DNA from: Agrobacterium albertimagni AOL15
GTDB lineage: Bacteria > Pseudomonadota > Alphaproteobacteria > Rhizobiales > Rhizobiaceae
DNA: 64,000 bases
Direction: 5' to 3'
NCBI RefSeq assembly: GCF_000300855.1
Contig: NZ_ALJF01000002.1
Location: forward strand, 248,001-312,000
Each line of letters opens with the position of its first letter. Within the stretch, counting starts at the first letter, position 1. Made by a program: the position numbers and the translations under genes. A model generated the notes under the pieces. The model was not told the DNA's origin, made no database searches, and saw only the letters and a program-made list of their open reading frames with translations. This document shows, piece by piece, positions 54,186 through 63,425 of the stretch.

Positions 54186-54818
54186 CTATTCCACGACATA
54201 ACCCTCGGGCCAGCTGAACGTCCGCTCGCTGACAAGGTCGCCGCGCTTGCCGATCCATTGCGGCTCGTTCATGCCGCAGGCGAAATCGGCAGCCTCGGTG
54301 TCTGCCGCCTGCCTCGCCAGTTCGTTGGCCTTGGGGTTGGCCTTGGCATCCACCATGGCGACGAAGCAGGAGCCGCCGTCCCCTTGCGTCGCAACTTTGG
54401 ACACAACGAGGATCTCGCCACGGCCTTGCCTGGTCGAGCTGCCGTCCGGGCCGGGATTGTCGATGAACCAGCGCAGGATCGCGGCAAATGGCCGGCCACC
54501 GTCATCGACACGCCATTCGATCCTGGTGTTGACGTGGTTGAAAGCGGCGAAGCTCTCGAAGCCCCCGTCGATCAGCTCGCGGTCGACCTGACCGAAGATC
54601 ACGCTCTGGCGGATGTCACCTTCCTTGAAATAGACGGGATAATCTTCGTAGCCCTCGCATTTCAAGGAAACCCCCATCACGTCCTCGGCAAGTGTTTCGC
54701 AGGCGTCGAGGTCGAGATCGGTGTATCCGCTCTCCTGAGCCAGTGCGGGTCCGGAGATGAGTGCTACAGACGCCAGCCAGCGCAATCCTGCGAGCAGATT
54801 TTTCGTTCCCCTGATCAT
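54186..54818 (-). CDS. Exported protein of unknown function
   Basis: A 210-residue protein with a signal peptide (about 1-27, 'WLASVALISGPALAQESG') and a hydrophilic mature part of 180 residues, so probably periplasmic. Four cysteines in the mature part ('LDLDACETLAEDVMG', 'VSLKCEGYEDYP', 'GGSCFVAM', 'DFACGMNEPQW') could form two disulphides. I do not recognise a family. The gene has local codon use and stands between the GNAT gene and ppa, facing the former and diverging from the latter. Confidence 0.75.
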   Translation of the reverse strand: MIRGTKNLLAGLRWLASVALISGPALAQESGYTDLDLDACETLAEDVMGVSLKCEGYEDYPVYFKEGDIRQSVIFGQVDRELIDGGFESFAAFNHVNTRIEWRVDDGGRPFAAILRWFIDNPGPDGSSTRQGRGEILVVSKVATQGDGGSCFVAMVDAKANPKANELARQAADTEAADFACGMNEPQWIGKRGDLVSERTFSWPEGYVVE

Positions 54819-54944
54819 GCCGCTAATCCCCCTTCGTCGCTGGCCCTGTGCCGCGCCGCCTCTGTCCGCCGAAAGCCGTGTTGCATTGCGCCATAATTCG
54901 CATTAGGTAGCGCAGGAATTCAACACTCTACGGGGTCCAATAAT

Positions 54945-55481
54945 ATGCGTATTGATGCAATTGCCATCGGCAAGAACCCGCCGGAAGACATCAACGTCAT
55001 CGTCGAAGTTCCTGTCGGCGGCCAGCCGATCAAGTATGAGATGGACAAGGACGCCGGCACGCTGGTCGTCGACCGCTTCCTCTACACCCCGATGACCTAT
55101 CCGGGCAATTACGGCTTCGTGCCGCATACGCTTTGCAAGGACGGCGACCCGCTCGACGTTCTGATCTGCAACACGCGCCCGCTCGTTCCCGGCTGCGTCA
55201 TCAATGTCCGCCCGATTGGCGTCATGATGATGGAAGACGATGGCGGCATGGACGAGAAGATTCTCGCCGTTCCGGTGCCGAAGCTGACGCGTCGCTACGA
55301 CAAGATCACTAACTACACGGATCTGCCGGAAATCACGCTGAAGCAGATCCAGCACTTCTTCGAGCACTACAAGGATCTGGAGCCCGGCAAGTGGGTGAAG
55401 ATCGGCGACTGGATGGATGTTGACGCTGCCAAGCAGATCATTCTGGAGTCGATCCAGCGCGCCAAGGACGAAGCCAAGTAA
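54945..55481 (+). CDS. ppa: Inorganic pyrophosphatase (soluble, family I)
   Basis: A 178-residue cytosolic enzyme hydrolysing pyrophosphate to drive biosynthesis. The family I motif '[10 protein letters not shown]' (about residues 65-74) holds the metal-binding aspartates; '[20 protein letters not shown]' and '[11 protein letters not shown]' are the conserved N-terminal blocks. The length matches bacterial family I enzymes. It is a single gene; its terminator lies inside the coding region of the convergent yggU. Confidence 0.98.
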   Translation: MRIDAIAIGKNPPEDINVIVEVPVGGQPIKYEMDKDAGTLVVDRFLYTPMTYPGNYGFVPHTLCKDGDPLDVLICNTRPLVPGCVINVRPIGVMMMEDDGGMDEKILAVPVPKLTRRYDKITNYTDLPEITLKQIQHFFEHYKDLEPGKWVKIGDWMDVDAAKQIILESIQRAKDEAK

Positions 55482-55485
55482 GTTC

Positions 55486-55800
55486 TCAGGTCGGCGCGAG
55501 AGCGTCCAACCGCGATTTCAAATCCTCCGGATCGCCCTCGATCCGGAGGATTTTTTGTCTGGCGGTATCGCCTGACGCCACCGATATCGAGGACTTCGGG
55601 ACCTTCAGGGCTTTCGAAAGCAGGGCGATCAGGGCCTTGTTGGCCTTGCCCTTTTCCGGCACGGCGGTCACGCGTGCCTTCAGATGCGCCAGCCCGTCGG
55701 CGGAAACCTCTACCCCGTCAAACGCATCGCGCCCGCCGTTCGGTGTCAACCGGACGGCGAGCAGTATGTGATCATGCGCAAGACGGCAGGGGCTGGTCAC
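55486..55800 (-). CDS. YggU/DUF167-family protein
   Basis: A 104-residue cytoplasmic protein of the DUF167 fold: '[20 protein letters not shown]', '[20 protein letters not shown]' and '[16 protein letters not shown]' are the family blocks. Function unknown. The start is GTG at 55800, overlapping the yggT stop as GTGA, so the two are translationally coupled, as in many proteobacteria. About 14 codons near its 3' end also form the ppa terminator hairpin. Confidence 0.93.
   Translation of the reverse strand: MTSPCRLAHDHILLAVRLTPNGGRDAFDGVEVSADGLAHLKARVTAVPEKGKANKALIALLSKALKVPKSSISVASGDTARQKILRIEGDPEDLKSRLDALAPT
55520..55555 (+). terminator. ppa terminator embedded in the yggU coding region
   Basis: A 14-bp perfect stem (55520-55533 with 55540-55553) with a 6-base loop and a T tract lies 39 bases after the ppa stop, entirely inside convergent yggU (55486-55800). 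Confidence 0.92.
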
Positions 55801-56087
55801 GCCACCAGCGGATAGACGCTGTTCCAGAGGAACGAACGCAGGAAGAAGATGATCAGCAGGACAATGATCGGAGAGATGTCGATGCCGCCGAGATCCGGCA
55901 TGAAGCGGCGGATGGGGCGCAGAACCGGCTCGGTCACATTGTAGAGAAACTGTCCAAGTGCCGCGACGAAGCGGTTGCTGGAATTGATCACGTTGAAAGC
56001 GTAGAGCCAGGAGAAGATTGCACTCCCGATCAGAATCCAGGTGAAGATGCTCAAGGCAAGGTCAATCGTCTGAAACAGGGCGTACAT
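55797..56087 (-). CDS. YggT-family membrane protein
   Basis: A 96-residue inner-membrane protein with two hydrophobic segments (about 5-28 and 67-92) joined by a loop containing '[20 protein letters not shown]', the YGGT signature. Function is not settled; relatives have been linked to osmotic tolerance and to cell or organelle division. The ATG has GGAG upstream, and the stop overlaps the yggU GTG start. Confidence 0.95.
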   Translation of the reverse strand: MYALFQTIDLALSIFTWILIGSAIFSWLYAFNVINSSNRFVAALGQFLYNVTEPVLRPIRRFMPDLGGIDISPIIVLLIIFFLRSFLWNSVYPLVA

Positions 56088-56211
56088 TCAGGTCTCCATT
56101 TCTCGGTTGACAGAGATGTAGACATTGGCGACTTAACGGACAAGTGGATGGGGCCCACGCAATCCGAATCATGTTTAACGGCGGGCCTGCCCGCAGCTTA
56201 AGGTCACTTCG

Positions 56212-57459
56212 ATGCACCCGTCCTCGGCCGACGATCGTTTCGCCGCGTTTCGGCATTCCTCCTATACCCGTTTCTTCTTTGCCCGCTTCCTGGGAGCCTT
56301 CGCCACCCAGATCCTCAGCGTCTCCGTCGGCTGGCAGATGTACGACATGACGGGCAATGTCTTCTATCTCGGCCTGATCGGCCTGGTGCAGTTCCTGCCG
56401 TCGCTGCTTTTGATCCTCGTTACCGGTTCCGTCGCCGACCGCTATAACCGACGGGCCATCGTCTCGATCTGCATGATCGTCAGCGCCATTTGCGCCGGAG
56501 CGCTGCTTGGGCTCACCATTGCCGATGCCTTCGAGCCGACGATCGTCTTTGCCATCCTCGTCGTGTTCGGTATCGAGCGTGCCTTTGCTGCACCCGCCGT
56601 GCAGTCGCTTGCGCCCAATCTCGTGCCGCAAAAGGACTTGTCGAACGCGGTCGCCTGGAATTCGTCCTCCTGGCAGACAGCGTCGATCGTCGGCCCCGTG
56701 GCTGGTGGTCTGCTCTACGGAGCAAGCCCTGTTGTCGCCTATTCGGTGTCCTTCGCCTTTTTTGCCGCCGCGTCGATCCTTGTCTTCCTCGTCAAGCGCC
56801 CGCCGCAGCGAAAGTCGGAAAAGGCCGTCAGTCTGGACACGCTGTTTGCCGGGTTCCGCTTCATCTTCGGTGAGAAGGTGGTGCTGGGCGCGATCTCGCT
56901 CGACCTCTTCGCGGTGCTGCTGGGCGGTGCCGTCGCGCTGATGCCGGTCTTTGCGCGCGACATTCTCGATCTCGGCCCCTGGGGGCTCGGCCTCCTGCGC
57001 GCAGCACCCGGAATTGGGGCGATCATCGTCGCGATCGCGCTTGCAAGCTTTCCAATCCGCCACAATGCCGGGGTCTTCATGTTCATCGGTGTTGCGCTGT
57101 TCGGGGCCGGCACGATCGTCTTTGGATTGTCCGAATATGCGTGGCTCTCGATCGCCGCCCTGATGCTGATGGGGGCTGCGGACATGGCCTCGGTCTATGT
57201 GCGCGAGACGCTGATCGCGCTCTGGACGCCGGACGAGGTGCGTGGGCGCGTCAATGCCGTCAACATGGTCTTTGTCGGTGCGTCCAACGAACTCGGCGAA
57301 TTCCGCGCCGGCACCATGGCGCATTTCATCGGGCCCGTTCCGGCCGTCGTGATCGGTGGCTTCGGGACGCTCGCAGTCGCCGTCGTCTGGGCGCTCGGCT
57401 TCCCGCAGCTGCGCAAGATTGACAGCCTCGAGGCGCCGGAGCGTCAGGAGGCGCGCTGA
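56212..57459 (+). CDS. MFS transporter, EntS-like (MFS_3) group
   Basis: Major facilitator of 415 residues with twelve segments: 'FFFARFLGAFATQILSVSVG' opens helix 1, and the helix 2-3 loop is 'VTGSVADRYNRRAIVSI'. The motif 'VQSLAPNLVPQKDLSNAVAW' is typical of the MFS_3/EntS group of efflux proteins. The substrate (siderophore, drug or other) is not evident, and no siderophore genes are in the window. Its last 16 bases overlap the convergent amidotransferase gene. Confidence 0.88.
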   Translation: MHPSSADDRFAAFRHSSYTRFFFARFLGAFATQILSVSVGWQMYDMTGNVFYLGLIGLVQFLPSLLLILVTGSVADRYNRRAIVSICMIVSAICAGALLGLTIADAFEPTIVFAILVVFGIERAFAAPAVQSLAPNLVPQKDLSNAVAWNSSSWQTASIVGPVAGGLLYGASPVVAYSVSFAFFAAASILVFLVKRPPQRKSEKAVSLDTLFAGFRFIFGEKVVLGAISLDLFAVLLGGAVALMPVFARDILDLGPWGLGLLRAAPGIGAIIVAIALASFPIRHNAGVFMFIGVALFGAGTIVFGLSEYAWLSIAALMLMGAADMASVYVRETLIALWTPDEVRGRVNAVNMVFVGASNELGEFRAGTMAHFIGPVPAVVIGGFGTLAVAVVWALGFPQLRKIDSLEAPERQEAR

Positions 57460-58178
57460 TCGCGCTTGAAGATCAGGTCGAGGAAATCCGACAGCCAGGC
57501 CCGCAAGGGGGCGTCGAAGATCATCCTGCCTTCCAGATGCTCCCGCCCCTGCTGCGCATTGGGCAGCACGAAGCGATGGGCGCCATGGACCACCCAGCGG
57601 TGCATCATGGCGCGCGTGAGTTCGGCGTGGAACTGCACGCCCCAGGCGTTCTCGCCATAGCGGAAGGCCTGGTTCGGATAGATGTCGCCGGTCGCCAGCA
57701 ATTTTGCACCATGCGGCAGGCTGAAGCCCTCGCGATGGAAGTGATAGACCATCTTCGGCCAATGCATCAGCAGGCGGCCATGCTCCGTCGGTCGGATCGG
57801 ATACCAGCCGATCTCGGTGCGCTCCTCGCGGTCGGCCTCCACCTTGCCGCCGAGGTGGCGGACCAGCATCTGGGCGCCGAGACAGATGCCGAGGAACGGC
57901 TTGTTCTCTTTCAGGGGCACGTCCAGCCAGTTGATCTCGGTCTTGATATAATCCTCGGGGTCGTTGGCGCTCATCGGACCGCCGAAGACGACGGCGCCGG
58001 CATGATCCGCCAGTGTCTTCGGCAAGTCCTGGCCGAGCACCGGGCGGCGGATATCCAGCGTATAGCCTTTTTCTTCCAGCATCTGGCCGACCCGGCCGGG
58101 GCTTGAACGCTCCTGATGCAGGACGATGATAACCGGTTGTTTGCGATCGCTTGGACGCGACCGAAGGTCACGAGGCAT
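57444..58178 (-). CDS. Class I glutamine amidotransferase-like protein
   Basis: A 244-residue cytosolic protein with the GATase1 triad: Cys99 in 'PFLGICLGAQMLVRHLGG' and His184 with Glu186 in 'WGVQFHAELTR'. It is a free-standing domain of the GMP-synthase-like type, with no synthetase partner beside it, so it may act in glutamine or polyamine-conjugate hydrolysis. The ATG at 58178 lies inside the terB stop region (11-base overlap). It is the last gene of the minus-strand run from hemC. Confidence 0.88.
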   Translation of the reverse strand: MPRDLRSRPSDRKQPVIIVLHQERSSPGRVGQMLEEKGYTLDIRRPVLGQDLPKTLADHAGAVVFGGPMSANDPEDYIKTEINWLDVPLKENKPFLGICLGAQMLVRHLGGKVEADREERTEIGWYPIRPTEHGRLLMHWPKMVYHFHREGFSLPHGAKLLATGDIYPNQAFRYGENAWGVQFHAELTRAMMHRWVVHGAHRFVLPNAQQGREHLEGRMIFDAPLRAWLSDFLDLIFKRDQRAS

Positions 58179-58647
58179 CGTCGATTGCTCCGAGGCCGGC
58201 GCGTTCGGCCGCCTCCTGTCGCTGCACGATCCGTTCCCGGGCCGACACGCCGAGGAGATCTGCGACCCGCCAGATGGCGTGGTCTTCCATCTCGCTCCTG
58301 TTGCCGTCGGCATAAACAATGTCCCAGAGCAGACCGACGAGCTGCTGGCGCTGTTCCTCGTTCAGCTGTCGCTTCAGTTCCGTGGTGAAGCGATAGTAGT
58401 CCACCGCTTCGCTCTCGGCGTCCTGCCCGGCGGCAATCAGGGCATCGAGTGCCGCATCGTCCAGTGCGTATTGATCTTTCAGGATTTCCCGCAGCTTCAC
58501 TCGCTCGGCGTCGCGGACGACGCCATCGGCTTCCATGACCTGAAGACAGAGGGCAGCGACTGCGATGCGCGGGTCGTCGGGGGCAAAGACCGCCTTGGGG
58601 CGGTCCTGCATCACGGATTGAAAAAAGGCTTGCAAGCGGTCGAGCAT
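58168..58647 (-). CDS. TerB-family protein
   Basis: A 159-residue helical cytosolic protein. It has two repeats of the TerB type: 'AVAALCLQVMEADGVVRDAE' and 'LLWDIVYADGNRSEMEDHAI', each with an acidic metal-binding loop (DG(V/N)). TerB proteins are linked to tellurite resistance and stress signalling, but this stand-alone form need not confer it. It follows hemY by 10 bases and overlaps the next gene, so it is in the same transcript. Confidence 0.9.
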   Translation of the reverse strand: MLDRLQAFFQSVMQDRPKAVFAPDDPRIAVAALCLQVMEADGVVRDAERVKLREILKDQYALDDAALDALIAAGQDAESEAVDYYRFTTELKRQLNEEQRQQLVGLLWDIVYADGNRSEMEDHAIWRVADLLGVSARERIVQRQEAAERAGLGAIDDAS

Positions 58648-58657
58648 GCGGATCCCG

Positions 58658-60334
58658 TCAGAAGAGTTTCAGGCGCGTTTTGGCTTCCGGTGCTGCAAGC
58701 GCTGGATCCTTGACCCCGGGGTCATCGGGCGGGCGGCCGAAGAAAGGCTCGACCACCGTTGGCTCTTGGGCAGCGGGAGTGGCATCTCCAGATGCGATCA
58801 CCACGGGTTTGACCGGCTTTGCCGGTTTGGCCGGAGGGGTTTCCGGGGTCTCCGGTTCGATCGCTTTCGCCTGAGGCTCAACATCGATCACCCGGGCTTT
58901 CGGTTGCACGATTTTCGGCTTTGCCGTCTCGAACTCAGGTTCGGGTCGCGCAGGTGTTTCGGTTCTTGCAACGGGGGGCAGGGAAGCAAGAGCTTTTTCG
59001 CCTTCGGAGACACTGCCTTCCTCGATCGGACCCGCCAGTTGGTCGAAGGGCGTCTTCCATTCGAAGGCATCGAGGCGACCGGTGACCGGCGAGATCGGCA
59101 TCCAGCGTTCCGAGACATGGCCGTCGGCCACCCAGGCGGCATCGCGCGGCGCCTTCAGCGCCTGGCCCATCCAGTGGCGGATGCGGCCCTGGTCACCGGT
59201 CTCGGCTTCCTCGATATCCGCAAGCAGCAGATAGACCCTTTCGTGCGAGGCGATGCGGGCGGCGGCTTCCGCCTTGGTGCGTGCCTTCTTGAAATCCTGG
59301 GCATCGAGGGCTGCTTCGGCGACAATGAGCAGGGACTCGTAATTGTTCGGCTTCAGGGCTTCGAGCTTTTCCGCCTTCTTCAGACGATCGACGGCGCTGT
59401 CACCGCTGCGTACCCGCACATAGGCCCTTGCAATTTCCGGATGCGGGTCGAGTTTCCAGACCTGCTCCAGCGTGCTCGATGCCTTGCGCAGGTTGTCTTC
59501 ACGCATATAGGCCTTGGCGGCAACGATCGCGGCTGGCACCAGATCCTTGGCGAGTTTCAGCGCCTTCAAGGCGCTGTCGCGAGCACCTGCCGGCTCGGCT
59601 TCCAGCTGATCTTCCGCCTTTGCGGTCAAAAGCACGGCCTTCAGGCGTTCGGCTTCGTGCCGCTCAAGAACATGGGCGATCTTCTGCTGATCCAGCAGTC
59701 GGATCGCATCGTCCCAGTGGCCGGCGCGGCAGCGGTGTTCGAGCGTCGCCTTTGCTGCCCAGGGCAGGTAGGGAGCTGCTTCCGCCGCGGTTTCGGCATA
59801 TTGCCGGGCGGCCTCATGGGCTCCCAGACGGTTCGCCTCGACGTAAAGACCGCGCAAGCCGAGTTCGCGCGTTTCCGGATCGTCGGACATCTCCTGGAAC
59901 AGGCGACGTGCCTCATCGTGCCGGCCTTCGATCAGAGCGGCCTGGGCGTCCAGCACGCGGATCAGCGGCTCCTGATCGGCACGGATCAGGCTTCTCGCGC
60001 GGGCACTCATCTTGCGGGCCAGGATGGCATTGCCAGCACCTGCGGCAATCAGACCGGTGGAGAGCGCCTGATAGCCGCGGTCGCGCTTGCGGGCGCGGAA
60101 GAAACGGCGGACCGAATGGGGCGATGTCCAGAGCGTGCGCAGCAGCCACCAGGTCACCATGATCGCGGCGACGAGCCCGACGAGCGCCGTCACCGCGACA
60201 ATGAGATCGGTATTGTATTGCTGGCCTTCCCAGATCAGCGAGATTTCACCGGGACGATCCGCGATCCAGGAGAAGCCGAAGCCGAGCGCCAGGATGAAGG
60301 CGAAGAAAAAGAGGACCTTGAGGATGGTTGTCAT
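58658..60334 (-). CDS. hemY: HemY-type TPR membrane protein
   Basis: Inner-membrane protein of 558 residues. Two membrane helices (about 5-22 and 46-68) are followed by a long TPR-rich cytoplasmic or periplasmic region and a low-complexity Pro/Glu/Lys tail ('PPAKPAKPVKPVVIASGD'). This is the proteobacterial HemY found in haem loci, not the Gram-positive protoporphyrinogen oxidase of the same name; its exact role in haem synthesis is unclear. It starts three bases after the mic60 stop. Confidence 0.92.
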   Translation of the reverse strand: MTTILKVLFFFAFILALGFGFSWIADRPGEISLIWEGQQYNTDLIVAVTALVGLVAAIMVTWWLLRTLWTSPHSVRRFFRARKRDRGYQALSTGLIAAGAGNAILARKMSARARSLIRADQEPLIRVLDAQAALIEGRHDEARRLFQEMSDDPETRELGLRGLYVEANRLGAHEAARQYAETAAEAAPYLPWAAKATLEHRCRAGHWDDAIRLLDQQKIAHVLERHEAERLKAVLLTAKAEDQLEAEPAGARDSALKALKLAKDLVPAAIVAAKAYMREDNLRKASSTLEQVWKLDPHPEIARAYVRVRSGDSAVDRLKKAEKLEALKPNNYESLLIVAEAALDAQDFKKARTKAEAAARIASHERVYLLLADIEEAETGDQGRIRHWMGQALKAPRDAAWVADGHVSERWMPISPVTGRLDAFEWKTPFDQLAGPIEEGSVSEGEKALASLPPVARTETPARPEPEFETAKPKIVQPKARVIDVEPQAKAIEPETPETPPAKPAKPVKPVVIASGDATPAAQEPTVVEPFFGRPPDDPGVKDPALAAPEAKTRLKLF

Positions 60335-60337
60335 GCG

Positions 60338-61609
60338 TCAGCCTCCATTTCCGGCCACGGTCTGGGACAGAGCGGCAGCTACCCGCTCCTCGGCCTCGAT
60401 CCGGTTCTTCAGAGTTGTCGCAAAATCGGATGAAGCCGCCTTTCCGGCTTCCGGCAGCGTTTCCCATTCCAGGGCCGCGCCCTTGAGGTCGCCGTTCTGC
60501 AGCTTGTCCTCGACCCGTGCGACGATGGCTTCGGGCATGTCGCCCTCGACATTGCCGACGGGCCGAACCTTGACCAGCGAGCGGGCGCTGGCCATCAGGC
60601 GATCCGTCCAGCCTTCGCCTTGTTCTGGCTGGTGTATGGCGGCGAGGATCTCCTCCGCCACCTGATTGAACTGCCGTGTCAGATCCGTTCGAGACGGTAC
60701 GCCATTGCTCGCGAGCGGGGTCAGGGCCGCAACAGCGGGGTCCTCGGGCGAAACGCTTTTCAGGGCGTCAAGCTCCGACAGGAATGGTCCACCGCGATCG
60801 ATGGCGGTCTTCAACCCGGAAAGGGCGATGGCGCGCGCCATTTCCACGTCGTTGCGCGGCTCTTCCAGCTTGCGCTCGGCTTCATCAAGTCGTGTGGCGC
60901 TCTGATCGAGCGCCTGCTTGTTGCTGGCGATTTCGGCGCGCAGCGATTCGATGGCCTGCTCGGCAGCGACCAGTTGGGTCTTGAGCGCCTCGACTGCGGC
61001 GGCATCGGCGGGCGGCGTGGAGCCTGCATCGGCGACGCTGGTTTCAAGGGCTGAGATACGCTCTACCAAGGCAGGGTCGGTGGCGGGGGCTGCGGGCTGC
61101 GCCGCCAGACGGGCGACTTCTGCCTTCAACGCGTCAAGCTCTGCCGTGTCCACGGCCGGCGCCGGCGCTGTCTGTTCCGGTCCGAGACCCGGAACGATCC
61201 CGGCATATTGCATGCTGCCCGCCAGCGCGAGCGCCACGAGGCCGCCGAAAATGCCGGATGCGATCAGGGTCGAGGTGGCGGGGGATTGGCGAGCCGGTTC
61301 CCGGCTGGTGGTCGGTTCGCTTTTCGGTGTCGCTTCAGCACGGGTGTCCGTGTCATCGACAGGGGTGGTTTCAGCGGTCGTCTCCGGCGTTGGTGTCCAG
61401 GGATCGGCTGGAGTTCCGAACGGAGCATCGTTCGAGGCCGCGGCACCTGCGGTCGGCTCGTCTGGTACGGGAGACGTGGCAGGCGCATCTGCTGGCTCGG
61501 TCTCGGCGTTGCCGGAGCCCGCGGCGGACTTGGTTTCCTGTGCGGTCAGATCGATCGTCACCGGTTCATCGGGGGCTTTCGATCGACGGGGTGGCTTTCC
61601 GGAAACCAT
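60338..61609 (-). CDS. Mitofilin/Mic60-like inner-membrane protein
   Basis: A 423-residue protein with a disordered, Pro/Thr/Glu-rich N-terminal region of about 110 residues, one membrane helix (about 113-137, 'LIASGIFGGLVALALAGSM'), a coiled coil (about 150-260) and a C-terminal domain with 'DLTRQFNQVAEEILAAI'. This is the alphaproteobacterial Mic60 pattern (COG4223), encoded between hemD and hemY as expected. Mic60 homologues shape crista-like or intracytoplasmic membranes. It sits 90 bases after hemD and 3 bases before hemY. Confidence 0.9.
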   Translation of the reverse strand: MVSGKPPRRSKAPDEPVTIDLTAQETKSAAGSGNAETEPADAPATSPVPDEPTAGAAASNDAPFGTPADPWTPTPETTAETTPVDDTDTRAEATPKSEPTTSREPARQSPATSTLIASGIFGGLVALALAGSMQYAGIVPGLGPEQTAPAPAVDTAELDALKAEVARLAAQPAAPATDPALVERISALETSVADAGSTPPADAAAVEALKTQLVAAEQAIESLRAEIASNKQALDQSATRLDEAERKLEEPRNDVEMARAIALSGLKTAIDRGGPFLSELDALKSVSPEDPAVAALTPLASNGVPSRTDLTRQFNQVAEEILAAIHQPEQGEGWTDRLMASARSLVKVRPVGNVEGDMPEAIVARVEDKLQNGDLKGAALEWETLPEAGKAASSDFATTLKNRIEAEERVAAALSQTVAGNGG

Positions 61610-61699
61610 GACAACCTCTTCATTTCGCGCGTGTGAGTAAACCTAGTCAGTCCTCATGGCGAAGGGAAGGCCCGAGGTTCCATTTCACGCGGCACTGCA

Positions 61700-62419
61700 T
61701 CAAAGCAGAAGAAGGAGCAGATCTTCCCGAGGTTCCATCGGCCATTGGCTTCTGGCCTGAAAATTTGTCGGTAGAGCGCTTGCGATCTTTTCACTCAGGC
61801 AAAGAAAGCGTGTCCGGGGCCATTCGAGCACGTCGTCAGTGCGGTCGTGCAACTCCCCGAGACGCCTTGCCGTTTCGGAGGAGTAGACCAGAATTGCTTC
61901 CGGCATCGGGGTGAGCTTGTCGATTGCCGCGGCGTCGGAATGGGTAGTCGGTACCATGCGGTAACATTCTCGTACGTCCAGCATGCGTCCCGCTTCTTGC
62001 AGCTTGGCTTCGAAGTCTGAAGAGCGTGGAGTTCCCGTCAAATAGAGGATCGATGCGCCCGGATTCTGGTACGACTTCGCGATGAGCAGCCCAGCGAGGG
62101 AGTGTCCGTCACCGTCTGCAACCGAAACATCTCTGAAGCCAGCCTCTCTTGCCGCGCGGGCCGTCGCGCGACCGACCGCGAAAAGGGGCAGGGCCTGGAA
62201 GGGGCGTCTTGCATCGTCCGGCAGCGTCTCCAGCACACGCATCGCTTCGGCACTGGTGACGGCAAGGACCGCCGTGTCTGGTGGGGGCGGGGAGGCGAGT
62301 GCCTCAGGTTGTTGCACTGCCTGCATCAGGGGCATGAGCACAGGCTCATGACCGCGGCGTTCGAGTTGTGCAGCGGTTCTGGCCGAGGCCGGCTCCGGAC
62401 GCGTCACGAGAACGCGCAT
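61700..62419 (-). CDS. hemD: Uroporphyrinogen-III synthase
   Basis: A 239-residue enzyme that cyclises hydroxymethylbilane to uroporphyrinogen III. HemD is poorly conserved, but 'MRVLVTRPEPASARTAAQLE', 'AVTSAEAMRVLETL', 'FAVGRATARAAREAGF' and 'ILVYSSETARRLGEL' are recognisable. It starts 3 bases after the hemC stop, which fixes the assignment. The C-terminus ends in a run of leucines, which may be a weakly conserved tail. Confidence 0.92.
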   Translation of the reverse strand: MRVLVTRPEPASARTAAQLERRGHEPVLMPLMQAVQQPEALASPPPPDTAVLAVTSAEAMRVLETLPDDARRPFQALPLFAVGRATARAAREAGFRDVSVADGDGHSLAGLLIAKSYQNPGASILYLTGTPRSSDFEAKLQEAGRMLDVRECYRMVPTTHSDAAAIDKLTPMPEAILVYSSETARRLGELHDRTDDVLEWPRTRFLCLSEKIASALPTNFQARSQWPMEPREDLLLLLL

Positions 62420-62422
62420 GGC

Positions 62423-63352
62423 TCAGTTCCAGCTGTCGAAGAAGTCGCTGCCGGCCGCGCTGCGGACCGTTCCGCCGGCTCTTGCGCCAAGCACTGCGGC
62501 CTCCGTCCGGCTTCCCTCGATCTCCACGTCATGCCAGCGGCTGCCATCGGGCGTCAGGATCATGCCGGCGAAGCGGATCGCGTCGCCCTCTACGGTTGCC
62601 AGGCCTGCAATCGGGGTGCGGCATGATCCGTCGAGTGCGCCGAGGAAGGCGCGTTCGCAGCTGACGGCGTCGAAGGTGTCGCGGTCATTGATGGCGTCGA
62701 GCAGATCGTTGACCCTCGTGTCGCCGATGCGGCTCTCGATGCAGATCGCGCCTTGCGCCGGTGCCGGCGGGAACTCGCTGGGGTCGAGCAGTTCGGTCGG
62801 GATCTCGGGCTTGCCGAGCCGCTTCAGGCCGGCAAAGGCAAGCAAGGTTGCATCCACTTCGCCATCGGCGAGCTTGCGCAGGCGGGTGTCGACCAGACCG
62901 CGGAAGGTGATGACGTTGATATCGGGACGGATGCGGCGGATGAGGGCCTGGCGACGTAGCGAAGACGATCCGACGGTCGCGCCGTGAGGCAGATCCTTCA
63001 GCGTCGGAGCCGTGCGGCCAACGACGGCGTCGCGCACATCTTCGCGCGGAAGATAGGCCGAGAGGAAAAGCCCTTCCGGCAGCTTGGTCGGCATGTCCTT
63101 GGACGAATGGACCGCGAAGTCGAGGTCGCCCGAGAGGAGTTGATCCTCCAGCTCCTCGGTGAACAGCCCCTTGCCGCCGATCTCCGACAGGGCCCGGTCG
63201 GTGATCCGGTCGCCCTTGGTAGAGAGCACCACGATCTCGAACATCTCTTCCGGAAGTCCATGCGCGACCATGAGGCGGGCGCGTGTCTCCGAAGCCTGGG
63301 CGAGAGCGAGCGGGCTGCCGCGTGTACCGATGCGGAAAGGTTTTGTTTGCAT
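62423..63352 (-). CDS. hemC: Hydroxymethylbilane synthase (porphobilinogen deaminase)
   Basis: A 309-residue cytosolic enzyme joining four porphobilinogens. Motifs: '[17 protein letters not shown]', '[13 protein letters not shown]', '[15 protein letters not shown]', '[11 protein letters not shown]', 'AFAGLKRLG', and the dipyrromethane-cofactor cysteine Cys244 in '[10 protein letters not shown]'. The ATG at 63352 is preferred over an upstream in-frame codon. It is the first gene of the hemC-hemD-mic60-hemY-terB-GATase series and diverges from tsaD with 73 bases between. Confidence 0.97.
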   Translation of the reverse strand: MQTKPFRIGTRGSPLALAQASETRARLMVAHGLPEEMFEIVVLSTKGDRITDRALSEIGGKGLFTEELEDQLLSGDLDFAVHSSKDMPTKLPEGLFLSAYLPREDVRDAVVGRTAPTLKDLPHGATVGSSSLRRQALIRRIRPDINVITFRGLVDTRLRKLADGEVDATLLAFAGLKRLGKPEIPTELLDPSEFPPAPAQGAICIESRIGDTRVNDLLDAINDRDTFDAVSCERAFLGALDGSCRTPIAGLATVEGDAIRFAGMILTPDGSRWHDVEIEGSRTEAAVLGARAGGTVRSAAGSDFFDSWN

Positions 63353-63425
63353 CCGAACTTGTCCGTTGTTACCGACAGGTTTCGTAGACCGGTTTCTCGG
63401 CGACCGCAATCAATGAACAGGTGCC

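Noticed and set aside
56062..57762. A 566-codon minus-strand open frame opposite the MFS gene
   Set aside because: Spans yggT's upstream gap, the MFS gene and part of the amidotransferase gene; charged low-complexity sequence with no motif.
58646..60433. A 595-codon plus-strand open frame opposite hemY
   Set aside because: Arg/Phe/Gly-rich reverse image of hemY; no start signal.
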